A stretch of 64,000 bases of DNA. It comes from Ptychodera flava (Eukaryota; Hemichordata; Enteropneusta; Ptychoderidae). Location: the NCBI RefSeq assembly GCF_041260155.1, contig NC_091928.1:38009388-38073387 (forward strand). Direction: 5' to 3'. The notes below the pieces were generated by a model. That model was given only the letters and a program-made list of their open reading frames with translations. It was not told the DNA's origin and ran no database searches. Positions 1 through 10,990 of the stretch are shown one piece after another. Positions within the stretch are counted from its first letter, which is position 1; every line of letters begins with the position of its first letter. Both the position numbers and the translations under genes were made by a program.

Positions 1-583
1 AAGAAATACATTTTTATGTATTTCCATAAGAACCATTTTCTTTTTTTTAGGACCTGCTCTGTCAAATACCTCTCAGTACAGAATACGAACGCAAAAGCTA
101 TTTCCATAATGATCTGTTCCAGTTCCCTGTGCATCAAATGAAAACACCAAGCCATGGATACCACACAACATATTGGCTTTCATTTATACAGTATAAAATT
201 TGTACTGAAAATTAAACATCTCGCTGCTTAGCCTGCTTTGTGTGTACAGGAAGCTAGAACTAAGGTGTTGACGGTGTCAACAATTCTAGTTATCCAAATG
301 CCATGGTATAGCTATTATATATGTTTCAATACCGAATAAAGGGGATTTTGAATTGTAAAAAAACTTCTCCATAGACTGACAATGTGATTAAAATATGTAA
401 TAACAATATAGTAGATTGTCAAATAAACTAGAACAAGTAGTGAGTGATGAATACAGCAGCTGAAGTAACAGGTATATACCGGTAGGGTAAGTACGGCGTT
501 TCAGGTAAAACTATCACAATGGCTGAATTGTCCTGCATGAAAGTTCTACGTCCGCAGCATGAGATTGACTATAGCATCAAATC
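1..583. other. Non-coding stretch, nothing recognised
   Basis: No open frame of interest. A small imperfect hairpin lies near 250-290 (CTAGAA and GTTGAC arms around GGT). No terminal inverted repeat matching the right side of the neighbouring transposase gene could be found here. Confidence 0.5.
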
Positions 584-1729
584 TTACAAGTTCAAGTAGC
601 CAACCGAGCGATAAAATCCCAAACACTGACTTGGAGTGATATCAGAAACCGCTCTAAGAATAGCATACTCAAGATTATCGTTGGCAAGCTGCTTGTAAAA
701 TGGCCTAGTAAATACTGTTTTGAGATGCCGAAATGCATATTCAGCCGCATTAAGGTCGGGGGAGTAAGTAGGAGTGAATACATATTCTACTCCAAGATTG
801 TCTAAAAATTCCGATAATATTTCTCCCCCTCTATTGTGATGTATTGGGCAGTTGTCGACAACAACCACGTCCCCCGGTAGAATTGCTGATACACCATTTT
901 CCATGACAGTCTGTGAGGTTTCATGAAAGAAATTGAGGTACGTGTCTGTATTAGATGCACCACGTAAAACATTGGCGTGACTGACACCAAATGGGCTGAT
1001 CATCAAGTTCAGAGTGTAATTTGCTCCTGGGTTGTACCGTTGAATTTCAACAGCTCGCAATCCCATGGGCGAATGCCCATACCTGCTGTTCATATTCGAC
1101 AAATTAAAACCGCTTTCATCCATGAACCGTATTCTCATTGGATCGATCATATTTAATGCATCTAAGTAATCTTGTGTGTACAGCAAATTTCTTTCAGTAA
1201 ATCTTTCTGATGCCGGTCTAATCATCCTTTTTCTCGTCCATTTGCCATGAGCTAAACCATGTCTAACAGTTCTCCCAATCGTAGTTTTAGAAACTGTGAC
1301 ATTAGCATTTTCTTCCAGTTTACGTTGAATTTCCTCAGCTGTTATGGACGGTCTTTCAGTTTTAAGGAGCTCGATATATCTGCGGTCGTCATCGGTCAAT
1401 TTCTTTTCAGGTCCTGTAATTTGCTTTTTTGGGCTTACTGAGCCAGTGTCACAATGGCGATTCCATACCCTAATCACAGTAGCTCGGGAAACCCTGAATT
1501 TCTGGGCACATTTTGATACAACACCGAGTGGTATTGTCCGACTTACTTCGTCACTGCCGTTTTCCTTCAACTCGACGACCAAAACCCGTCTAAGATCATT
1601 TCCCAGTGGTTTTCCTTTGATCCACTCTCTCCCGCGACTACTGATTCGGGTATTTACCGAAGTGATAGTAGTCATCATCAATTCATTACAGGTATACCGT
1701 GTTCCGAGGGAGGATGCTCGATGAAACAA
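584..1729 (-). CDS. Tc1/mariner-superfamily transposase, DD37E type, open frame intact
   Basis: A 381-residue open frame. The N-terminal half (about residues 65-180) has the paired helix-turn-helix layout of IS630-Tc1-mariner transposases (KCAQKFRVSRATVIRVW, then a second HTH). The catalytic half carries FMDESGF (Asp204), VVVDNCPIHH (Asp292) and YSPDLNAAE (Glu330). The last two are separated by 37 residues, giving a DD37E triad. The length fits the family (340-380). Met18 or Met19 may be the true start, because the residues before it do not look conserved. Such enzymes cut and paste the element at TA sites by binding its terminal repeats; no clear terminal inverted repeat was found by eye on either side, so the copy may be trimmed at its ends. 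The uninterrupted frame with all three acidic residues suggests a young insertion or a domesticated gene. Confidence 0.9.
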   Translation of the reverse strand: MFHRASSLGTRYTCNELMMTTITSVNTRISSRGREWIKGKPLGNDLRRVLVVELKENGSDEVSRTIPLGVVSKCAQKFRVSRATVIRVWNRHCDTGSVSPKKQITGPEKKLTDDDRRYIELLKTERPSITAEEIQRKLEENANVTVSKTTIGRTVRHGLAHGKWTRKRMIRPASERFTERNLLYTQDYLDALNMIDPMRIRFMDESGFNLSNMNSRYGHSPMGLRAVEIQRYNPGANYTLNLMISPFGVSHANVLRGASNTDTYLNFFHETSQTVMENGVSAILPGDVVVVDNCPIHHNRGGEILSEFLDNLGVEYVFTPTYSPDLNAAEYAFRHLKTVFTRPFYKQLANDNLEYAILRAVSDITPSQCLGFYRSVGYLNL

Positions 1730-2283
1730 GCACGGGTGACGAAGTTGTTACAGTAAACGGGGGAGAATTATTTTGCAAGACCGTGGATCTGCGACTCAGC
1801 GTCTGACATCCGTAGTCAATTGCACTTGGTGTCTAAAAATACCGTGTTTATTTACTAATTACTGTAATCTTGGCGGCAATAGCTATCATTGGCTGTCTCA
1901 GTTCACATCACCACTTGTATCAAGTGTATTCAGTTCCCCGTTTTTACGCACGGCCAAATAAAAAAAATATATGTGTTTCCCGTATCAAGCCTTCGAAAAT
2001 TAGGACAGGTAGGTTTTGGGAGTGATAATAATAATTATTATTGTTATTATTGCTGTTGTTCTTGTTGTTTTTGTTGTTGTTGTTGTTGATATGCGGCAAA
2101 GAATATGATTTCTGGATAATTTTGAGAAGTAACTTGAATTGTTCTGAGAATGCGGTCGGATCACCACAAACACATTTATTTTTTGATTTGGCTTAATTAG
2201 CCGATCATCAAGAGTTCGCATTCTAGATCCAGTATTCGTTCTGGTTACTGCTTCTCATCCTGATCTCTCCAAACGAATTTTAC
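1730..2283. other. Intergenic stretch with GTT/ATT-rich microsatellite
   Basis: No gene recognised. A short low-complexity run of ATT and GTT units lies at about 2025-2090. Confidence 0.5.
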
Positions 2284-2322
2284 TGTGAATAATGGCATTA
2301 TCCCACAGGGAATTCAGTAATC

Positions 2323-2355
<33 letters not shown>

Positions 2356-2621
2356 GTTTTTGTTGTTGTTGTTGATGGTGATGATGATGACGATAATAAA
2401 AAATATTAAAAAACAATGTGTCATTCCTTGCTGTTGTTTGTCGATGTTGTAGATAATTGTAAAGAAAACTGTAATCGTGACCAAAAAACGACGTAGGTCG
2501 CCCAACGTCAATCCCGTCCTATAGCCGAAAAGTGACACATTGTTTTTTAATATTTTTATTATCGTCATCATCATCACCACCATCAACAACAACAACAATA
2601 ACAACAACAACAACAACAACA

Positions 2622-2654
<33 letters not shown>

Positions 2655-2689
2655 GATTACTCAATTCCCTGTGAATAATGGCATTATCC
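2284..2689. repeat. Fold-back element flanked by a 20-bp direct repeat
   Basis: Two inverted arms (about 2304-2423 and 2533-2673) pair with each other. Each begins CACAGGGAATT and holds a trinucleotide run (GTT on the left, AAC on the right) followed by a matching non-repetitive part (GATGATGACGATAATA). A spacer of about 109 bp lies between them. The sequence TGTGAATAATGGCATTATCC occurs directly repeated at 2284-2303 and 2670-2689. Of this, 16 bp (AATAATGGCATTATCC) lie outside the arms and could be a target duplication. The start codon of the next gene sits inside the right copy of the repeat. Confidence 0.75.
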
Positions 2690-3142
2690 AAGTCAAGTGA
2701 AGCTGAGCTCATCGAGATTAAGGTTCACTACAACTATCATGGCCAACAACGCTGTTCCGTTGTAGAAACTTCGTACCGTGACATGTGTTTAATGGATTTT
2801 GGAGAATTTTGTAGCGTACTAAAGAGCGAAGTTGCCTATCTTTCACGACTGACCTTACTGCGGATCAGCTATAGAGATGTAGAGGATACATATGTAGATA
2901 TGTTTAACGATCGAAGTTTTGGTCGTTTTCAACGTTACTGTGGAAGGGCAGCAGCTATCAACGTAAAAGTTGAAGAGGGAGCATCACCGGCAGCAACATG
3001 TTCCAATGTACGCGGTACTCATTCGCACGAGGCGAACTACACCTCCCGCCCTTTGTTATACAATTCAAGACGCAGCCTAGACTACAAGCTTACTGATTGC
3101 CATGATATTGAAAGCCAAGGATCGAGACCGAAGTATATATGA
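2678..3142 (+). CDS. PB1-like domain protein, N-terminal segment
   Basis: A 154-residue open frame starting MALSKSSEAELIEIKVHY. Residues about 10-90 have the build of a PB1 (ubiquitin-like) domain: a first strand IEIKVHYNYHGQQRCSV, a central helix and the acidic stretch YRDVEDTYVDMFNDRSF, reminiscent of the OPCA motif. PB1 domains mediate protein-protein pairing. The tail (100-154) is low in recognisable features. The frame ends in an ATGA overlap with the next open frame, which continues with coiled-coil and zinc-knuckle sequence. The start codon lies in the right direct repeat of the fold-back element, so the upstream part of the gene may have been displaced by it. The function of this protein type is not known to me. 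Confidence 0.5.
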   Translation: MALSKSSEAELIEIKVHYNYHGQQRCSVVETSYRDMCLMDFGEFCSVLKSEVAYLSRLTLLRISYRDVEDTYVDMFNDRSFGRFQRYCGRAAAINVKVEEGASPAATCSNVRGTHSHEANYTSRPLLYNSRRSLDYKLTDCHDIESQGSRPKYI

Positions 3143-3417
3143 GTCCGATTGAACTTGACATTAAACACAAAGAGCAAGAGCTTGACGTAAAGCGCCTTGA
3201 ATGTGAAAGGTTAACCGAAAAATATCTTGAAATGGAGTCGCTGTACAATCCTAGAGTATTTCGGGACACATCTCGGAAGTTATGTAGGAAGTGTCATCAA
3301 CGCCTCGGCCACACTAAAGCCAAGTGCCCCTCCGAAGAATGTGACGACGTTCGCAGTTGCGGTGAAATTGACTTGCATTCGGAGGCCAAAAGGAACTCGC
3401 ATCCCTTGCTCAGATGA
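3139..3417 (+). CDS. Coiled-coil and zinc-knuckle segment, unknown function
   Basis: A 92-residue open frame that overlaps the preceding one by ATGA. It opens with a charged helical stretch (LDIKHKEQELDVKRLECER) likely to form a coiled coil. It is followed by a Cys-His cluster CRKCHQRLGHTKAKC (C-x2-C-x5-H-x4-C, about residues 49-63), a CCHC-like zinc site that could bind nucleic acid or protein. It ends in a second ATGA overlap with the next frame. No LTR, protease or polymerase is present nearby, so there is no support for a retroelement origin beyond the knuckle itself. Confidence 0.4.
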   Translation: MSPIELDIKHKEQELDVKRLECERLTEKYLEMESLYNPRVFRDTSRKLCRKCHQRLGHTKAKCPSEECDDVRSCGEIDLHSEAKRNSHPLLR

Positions 3418-4112
3418 AAGTAAAAGCCGAAAACGAAATGAAAGTTTTGAAGACAGATCTTGAAGTTAAACGAAGTGTAGCGGAATCTGTTAGTTCAAGT
3501 TTCGAGGCAAAAATACAACCGTATCTGATAAACAGCAACCCGCAGAAATATCTCATCAACGGACGCGTTCGACAAGTTATTGTCAATGCAGACACTGCTA
3601 TACTTCGAAGTCACTACAACGGAAAGATACCTGAGAACATGGAAACTGTCAGTGAATTGTGGTCGGATATCATCGATTTCTTCACTACCAGCCGAGAGTC
3701 GAAACCGCGAAAGAAACCCGAAAATCCACTTCAGAATATTTTAGGAGCACGCAGGGTTGGTTTTCCGGTACGCACCGCTGTAGATTCAGATCTTCCCGCC
3801 AAGAGGGCAAAGCCTGAAAACTCTGGTTACAATGATTTCGGAAAGGAGTGTGAGAGTTCTAATAGTGCAGTCGATGGGTCACGTATGCAAGTTCAGCGTG
3901 TTGAGCATGATGGCCAACTGCAACAAAACTGGAACACAGTGCAGTCTTATTATGCACACCCTTCATCGGAAATCATTTATCACAACACTACATGTATCAA
4001 CCGTCTTTACTTCATCATATCGGACCCTTCCATTCACCATACACATATCCAATTACCTGTTGCCTTGACTATGTTTCTGAATTCGCAACAGAGACTTGTC
4101 TATTTTTTCTAG
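3414..4112 (+). CDS. Charged C-terminal segment next to the PB1/zinc-knuckle frames
   Basis: A 232-residue open frame. It starts with a charged helix (MKVKAENEMKVLKTDLEVKR). A compact block follows (about residues 30-90: KIQPYLINSNPQKYLINGRV ... VSELWSDIIDFF), then a basic Pro-rich tail with RKKPENP and LPAKRAKPE, which could act as nuclear localisation signals. The last 60 residues look like ordinary 3' untranslated sequence read through. Amino-acid use matches the two frames before it. I do not recognise the family. Confidence 0.4.
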   Translation: MKVKAENEMKVLKTDLEVKRSVAESVSSSFEAKIQPYLINSNPQKYLINGRVRQVIVNADTAILRSHYNGKIPENMETVSELWSDIIDFFTTSRESKPRKKPENPLQNILGARRVGFPVRTAVDSDLPAKRAKPENSGYNDFGKECESSNSAVDGSRMQVQRVEHDGQLQQNWNTVQSYYAHPSSEIIYHNTTCINRLYFIISDPSIHHTHIQLPVALTMFLNSQQRLVYFF

Positions 4113-4590
4113 TTTATTCAACATTTGAACAAATGCGAGTACACATTTTCAATGACGTTTTCATCGTTATCATCATATTTTCAGTTAGTTCATTGAGTGA
4201 TTTAATATATATTTGTAGTTTCACTTTTGCATTTCTTAATTTCTCCACTTCGATTTCAAGGTTTATGTTGTTTAAAAGTTGAAGGGCATGCATTTTCTAA
4301 GAAGTAAAACTTTACCAGACGTCAAGTGACACTCCACTCCACTGTTTATTCTTGTGTGTGCATCAGTACGTCTTATGATTAGCCAGAGTGCTGTCCTAAT
4401 TAACGCCAGTCTCTACTATCAACACGACAAGTAATTTAGCAGTCCCTTGTGTGGTCTATCCAGACACTTAAATGAGTCGGTTCTTCTTATCTACAATGTT
4501 ATCTACAAAAACTTGTGTGTTACGTACAATAAAGTAAACGTAATGTATATGAGACTTCATCCATCTCGTTTTCTGTAATAGCGTCCCAAC
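4113..4590. other. Spacer, nothing recognised
   Basis: AT-rich sequence without recognised features between the PB1-like gene and the tandem repeat units. A possible polyadenylation signal AATAAA lies near 4529. Confidence 0.4.
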
Positions 4591-6317
4591 TAACGGTTAG
4601 TATTTCATGTTAAGATACACCAACGGTAACCGCAGTCTCCCTCCCACAACGAATAGAACATATGACTACACGAAGACGAACAGTAAAAGACCTGCACTGG
4701 AGATGGAAGACGTCCTGAACATAGGTGAGTGCACGGTCACCGGTGGTCTGTTCCGCTCTGCCATGGATGTGTGCACATATGCCGGAGAAGAAGACGGACA
4801 TAGGTGCACACGTCTATCGGGCGCATAGACGCGGAGCGGAGTAGACCTCATGTGACTGTAGTGAGCGAAAATCAGCGAGACAAGATCCTAGGCCGTACAA
4901 TGAATCGACAAGAAACCACACAACATTCCAGCAACAGTAAACGTTGTGAACAACGTACATAACTGGATACAGCACGGGCCAAACAGGGATCACAATACCA
5001 AAGGGCCTTTTTAAAGGTTAACACAAACTCAAAAGGGAGAGTTACCGTATCAACACTGTGCCATGCCTCAACACCAAAAATGTACACTAAAATTACACAT
5101 AAAATTACAAAATACAGACGGACGTAACTGTATAAGCCGGCACAGAAACTGAGAACAAAATAGTGCACATAACATCAACAAATATGTCGCATTACACGAG
5201 CACAAACCAAAATGAACATCGATACACATAGCAGCCTCGAATTCATCTCAATATCCCCTTCCAAAACACAGAATAGAACACATCTCATGTCGAAGGCATG
5301 TCATGAAGAACACTATCAGAAAACGGTGAGATACCAATCAAACCGTTAGATAAAGGAATTGGAATGACATTGTACACACTAATGATTACATAATAAGGAA
5401 GCGTCAAAAATAACTCGTCAACCAATGATTTCAAACAAAGTTTACAACTGACAACTTATAACACAGAAAACATACAACATTTTGACAGCACAACATTAAA
5501 CAGGTTGACGACCACATATATCTATCTATTTCTCAATCTGGTAAACACAATACGAACACGACCTTGAACACAACTGAACAAAATTAGACATCCTAGCTTC
5601 CAGAATAAAAAGAACGTACTTCCAGTGGGACATATAGGAATACATACAATCTTCCAATATACCACTGTACACATTTTATCCACTGAAGATGAACCAGAGG
5701 CGACTGATGAAGAAAGTCTGGCAAAGTTTCGAAACATAGCGTAAAAGGATCGCAGTGTCGTACGCAGTCACTCCACTCTGGAGCACAGTCTGCACTGACA
5801 CGCAGATTACAGCTGTGTCTCGCCGTGCCTAATCGGTTCTATACACAAGACAGAGAAATAAAAAATACACACTACAATACATTAAACGCAAACCACCAAT
5901 ATATGAGCGATGTGACGAGTTTCTTTCCCTTAACTAACTATGACACTTACTTATCCCTGCTCTGCAGGTTAAGTCGAAAGCTTACATACGCGAGAATACC
6001 GTTTAAGATATACATCATCATCTACATGCAAGCGTAACACTAGCTGTCCCGACAATCATGTACTGATTAGCAATACACAGCTCAATCCACAGAAAATACA
6101 ACATCAATTTCTGCAGAACAAAACTCAATAACGCTATTCTAAAACATATGATACTGAAATCACAAAAATTGCACTTATCAGAATACACAAAAACACAGCC
6201 AATTACAGTGCTCAGTTAACAGCCATTCAAATGCGACTTGAAAGAAAACTAACCAATCAACATATGGCGGGAACAAGAGCCAACACCACCCTCCATACAA
6301 ACAAGATAACAAAAACG
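4591..6317. repeat. Tandem unit 1 of an unrecognised ~1.73-kb repeat
   Basis: A 1727-bp unit running from TAACGGTTAGTATTTCATG to the same sequence at the start of unit 2. It holds only short open frames in both directions. One short plus-strand frame (about 4607-4730) ends at CATAGGTGAGTG, which looks like a splice donor. No rRNA, snRNA or tRNA signature was recognised. The near-identity of units 1 and 3 over long tracts shows recent duplication or homogenisation. Confidence 0.8.
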
Positions 6318-6481
6318 TAACGGTTAGTTTTTCATGTTAAGATACACCAATGGTAACCCAACTCTCTCCGACAATAAATAGAACATAAGCTTACACGAAG
6401 ACGAACAGTAAAAGACCTGCACTAAAGATGGAAGACGTCCCTGAACATAGGTGAGTGAAAACATAGGGCCAAAGTCCCTGA

Positions 6482-8211
6482 AGCTACTATAGACATGGAT
6501 ACAAAATTAAGTATTTCCTGACTGTATGAAATTATCTCACTAAGGTCATCCTAGGGACATGTAGGCTAAACCAAATATTAAAGCTGTCTGACCAGCGGTT
6601 TCGAAAAAAAAGCGACTCAACAATTGACAGAGCTCTGCTGTGTTATGTAGAGAATAACCTTTAGTGACACATGTATTGATGAAAAAGGTGAATATCTTTG
6701 ATAGCTCATGTCAGGATGGCCTGACCAAAAATGGGAAAAAATTCTGTAAAAATACAGATTTGCATATTTCATCAGACTATATTAGTCTATAATAGCAAAT
6801 AAACGAGAGTTAATTACATACTAATTAAAGTAAACAAGACTTGCTTAAATCAAGATTTACGTCATAAAAAACAGCATATCTGTCAGGTTATAAATCTTGA
6901 GCTAGTTATCTTGTAATATCAGTATTTTCATACTATTAACCAAGCACATTTTAACTTTCAAATTAACATTGTAAGTAAGTTCTGTGAATAAGTTGAGACT
7001 GTACTACTCAGAGAAAGCACACTGAAGAGACAAATGTTTGAAACTTAAGAAGTTCAAGGTCATCAAAAGCATTATAAGGAATCATGTTACACTTTCATTG
7101 CACTGTTTACACAGATTGCATAATTGCTATAAATAGCACATGAGGAATCTTACCGCCCAGCTTTACCATAAAAACTCTATCACTTTGACCACTCTTTTAA
7201 TTGACCACTCTATTTTTTTCCTCAAAAGTAATCTTATTTTATCCTTACCAAGTCAACCATAAATGGAAATTAGAAATTTCTCTTTCTCTATTTATTTGAC
7301 CACCCTGTCATGACAACTATTTTGAGCAATTTCTTTTAAATAACATAAATGGTGGTTCATAATATATCAAAGTTGGGATTCAGGAAAGTTGCCTTTACAT
7401 GTTTTAATCCTCAATTCACTATGAACTGTCAAAAAAAGTTGAATTTTCTGATAATTCCACACTAAAATTATTTTGGCTTTGATGATTTCCTAATTAATTC
7501 AATTATTTAAAATCATATTATTATTTTTTCTGGGTGAATTGATAGGGTTTATACAGTACAAGAATTACATACAATGTAAGTCAAACTTTGACCAAAAATG
7601 ACAAAAAAATTCCTTAAAAATACACATTTGCATATTTCATCACAATTTGAACAAATCTAAGTTGGGTTATCCGTAGGGACCTGTATACCAAATAACAAAG
7701 CTGTCTGACCAGCGATATGAAGAAGAAGATTTTGTACCAAAAACACTTTTTTGGCATTAATTTGCCTATTTTCAACAATATCAAAAAATTAAAAAAAACA
7801 ATTTCTCAAAATCATATTTTTCATCTACACAACAAATATCAAATCAGTAAGTACTGCGGTTCTCAAGATATTTGAGTGGACGGACGCCTCACAAACGGAC
7901 ATACATACATACATACATACATACATACATACATACATACATACATACATACATACATACATACATACATACATACATACATACATACATACATACATAC
8001 ATACATACATACATACATACATACATACATACATACATACATACAGAAATACAGAAATACAGAAATACAGAAATACATACAGAAATACAGACAGAAATAC
8101 AGAAATACAGAAATACAGAAATACAGAAATACAGAATACAGACAGACTGACGACGGACGCCGGACGGATACCCATCCCAATAGCTTCTATAGACTATAGT
8201 CTATAGTAGCT
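6482..8211. mobile_element. Non-autonomous element with 13-bp terminal inverted repeats
   Basis: Starts with AGCTACTATAGAC (6482-6494) and ends with its reverse complement (8199-8211). The right end is a 30-bp near-perfect palindrome (8182-8211) built on CTATAGACTATAGTCTATAG. The interior has no coding capacity. It contains two related blocks (about 6545-6780 and 7592-7720) sharing AAAGCTGTCTGACCAGCG and TTTGCATATTTCATCA, and a long ACAT microsatellite. A superfamily cannot be assigned. A Helitron-like 3' hairpin was considered but the matching inverted ends argue against it. Confidence 0.6.
7899..8145. repeat. ACAT microsatellite followed by AGAAATAC repeats
   Basis: About 36 units of the tetranucleotide ACAT (7899-8043), then irregular AGAAATAC and ACAG units to 8145. 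The long translations in several frames across it (HTYI, CMYV) are artefacts of the period. Confidence 0.95.
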
Positions 8212-9643
8212 AAAAACAGCAAGACAAGATCCTAGGCCGTACAATGAATCGACAGGAAACAACAACATTCCAGCAACAGTAAACGTTGTGAACAACGTAC
8301 ATAACTGGATACAGCATGAGCCAAACAAGGATCACAATACTAAACGGCCTTTTTAAAGGCCAACACATATTCAAAAGGGAGATTTACCATATCAATACTG
8401 TGCCATGCCTCGACACTAAAAATGTACACTAAAATTACACATAAAATTACAAAATAAATAGAAGGGGTCAACATCATAAGAGGGCACAGAAATAGAGAAC
8501 AAAATAAACATATTACGCCAACAAAAATGTCGCATTACAAGAGCACAAACAAAATGAAAATCAATACACATAGCAGCCTTAATTCATTTGAATTTCACCT
8601 TCCCAAAACACAGGATAAATACATTCTATGTCTAAGCATGTGATCAAGGACACTATCGGAAAACGGTGAGATACCAATCAAACCGTTAGATAAAGGAAGA
8701 TGAATGAAATTCTACACACTAATAAGGTAAGCGTCAAAAATAACTCGTCAACCACCGACTTCATATAGAGATTACAACAGACAACTTATAACCACAGAAA
8801 TAATTCCTGCATTTTGACAGAACAGCACAACATTAAACATGTTGACGATCACATATTTCTCTCAATCTAGTAAACACAATACGAACACGACCTTGAACAC
8901 AGTAGAACAAAATGAGATATCCTAGCTTCCAGAATGAAAGAACAAACTTCCAGTGGGACAACATAGGAATACATACAATCTGCAAATATACCACACAATT
9001 TATCCACTGAAGTTGAACTTGAGGCAATTGATGAAGAAAGTCTGGCAAACTTCCAAAATATAGCGTCAAAGAATCGTAGTGTCTTACACAGTCTCTCCAC
9101 TCTGGAGTACAGTCTGCACTGACACGCAGATTACAGCTGTGTCTCGCCGTGCCTAATCGGTTCTATACACAAGACAGTGAAACAAAAAATACACACTACT
9201 ATACATTAAACGCAAATCACTAATATATGAACGATGTGTGGAGTTGCTTTCCCTTTACTAACTATGACTCTACTTGTTCCTGCTCTGCAGGTTTAAGTCG
9301 AAAGCTTACATACACGAGAATACCTTTTTAGGTATCCATCGTCATATACATACAAGCGTAACACTAACTGTCCCAACAATCATGTACGGATTAGGCAATA
9401 CACAGCTCGATCCACAGAAAATAATAACATCAATTTCTGCAGATCAAAACCCAATAACGCTAATCTAAAACACTAGATTCTGAAATCACAAAAAATACAC
9501 TGATCAGAATACACAAATAACAGCCAATTACAGTGCTCAGTTAACAACCAATAAAATGCGACTCGAAAGAAAACTAACCAATCAACATTAAGGCGGAAAC
9601 AAGAGCAAACAACACCCTCCATACAAACAAGATAACAAAAACG

Positions 9644-10990
9644 TAACGGTTAGTATTTCATGTTAAGATACACCAACGGTAACCGCAGTCTCCCTCCCAC
9701 AACGAATAGAACATATGACTACACGAAGACGAACAGTAAAAGACCTGCACTGGAGATGGAAGACGTCGTGAACATAGGTGAGTGCACGGTTCACCGGTGG
9801 TCTGTTCCGCTCTGCCATGGATGTGTGCACATATGCCGGAGAGAAGACGGACATAGGTGCACACGTCTATCGGGCGCATAGACGCGGAGCGGAGTAGACC
9901 TCATGTGACTGTAGTGAGCGAAAATCAGCGAGACAAGATCCTAGGCCGTACAATGAATCGACAAGAAACCACACAACATTCCAGCAACAGTAAACGTTGT
10001 GAACAACGTACATAACTGGATACAGCACGGGCCAAACAGGGATCACAATACCAAAGGGCCTTTTTAAAGGTTAACACAAACTCAAAAGGGAGAGTTACCG
10101 TATCAACACTGTGCCATGCCTCAACACCAAAAATGTACACTAAAATTACACATAAAATTACAAAATAAAGACGGGCCGTAACAGTATAAGCCGGCACAGA
10201 AACTGAGAACAAAATAGTGCACATAACATCAACAAATATGTCGCATTACACGAGCACAAACCAAAATGAACATCAATACACATAGCAGCCTCGAATTCAT
10301 CTCAATATCCCCTTCCAAAACACAGAATAGAACACATCTCATGTCGAAGGTATGTCATGAAGAACACTATCAGAAAACGGTGAGATACCAATCAAACCGC
10401 TAGATAAGGGAATTCGAATGACATTGTACACACTAATGATTATTTAATAAGGAAGCGTCAAAAATAACTCGTCAACCAATGATTTCAAACAAAGTTTACA
10501 ACTGACAACTTATAACACAGAAAAAATACAACATTTTGACAGCACAACATTAAACAGGTTGACGACCATATATATCTATCTATTTCTCAATCTGGTAAAC
10601 ACAATACGAACACGACCTTGAACACAACTGAACAAATTGAGATTAGCTTCCAGAATGAAAGAACAAACTTCCAGTGGGACAACATAGGAACACATACAAT
10701 CTGCAAATATACCACACAATTTATCCACTGAAGTTTAACTTGAGGCATTTGATGAAGAAAGTCTGGCAAACTTCCAAAATATAGCGTCAAAGAATCGGAG
10801 TGTCTTACACAGTCTCTCCACTCTGGAGTACAAACTGCACTGACACGCAGATTACAGCCGCTGTGTCTCTCCGTGCCTAATCGGCTCTATACACAAGACA
10901 GTGAAACAGAAAATACACAATACTATACATTTAACGCAAAACACCAATATATGAACTATGTGTGGAGTTGCTTTCCCTTTACTACCTATC
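9644..10990. repeat. Tandem unit 3 of the ~1.73-kb repeat, truncated
   Basis: Almost identical to unit 1 from TAACGGTTAG onward. It diverges after TTCCCTTTACTACCTATC near 10990, so about 350 bp of the 3' part is missing. A stretch of about 75 bp (10919-10990) is repeated again at 11050-11125. Confidence 0.8.

Larger units (their letters stand above)
6318..9643. repeat. Tandem unit 2, interrupted by an insertion
   Basis: The first 140 bp (6318-6457) match unit 1. The match resumes at about 8212 (GACAAGATCCTAGGCCGTAC) and runs to 9643. Between them about 1.75 kb of foreign sequence replaces roughly 135 bp of the unit, the part just after the donor-like GTGAGTG. This copy is more diverged from units 1 and 3 than they are from each other. 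Confidence 0.8.

Noticed and set aside
2314-2712. 132-codon minus-strand frame with runs of Val, Leu and Gln
   Set aside because: Artefact of the GTT/AAC trinucleotide arms of the fold-back element.
2678-4112. Retroviral-type gag gene, because of the zinc knuckle
   Set aside because: No terminal repeats, protease, polymerase or integrase nearby, and the N-terminal part is PB1-like.
4591-6317. 5S rRNA or U-snRNA gene repeat
   Set aside because: The tandem arrangement suggested it, but no conserved 5S or snRNA sequence was recognised.
7825-8199. Long frames of CMYV, HTYI and similar repeats on both strands
   Set aside because: Translations of the ACAT microsatellite, open in every frame because of its period.
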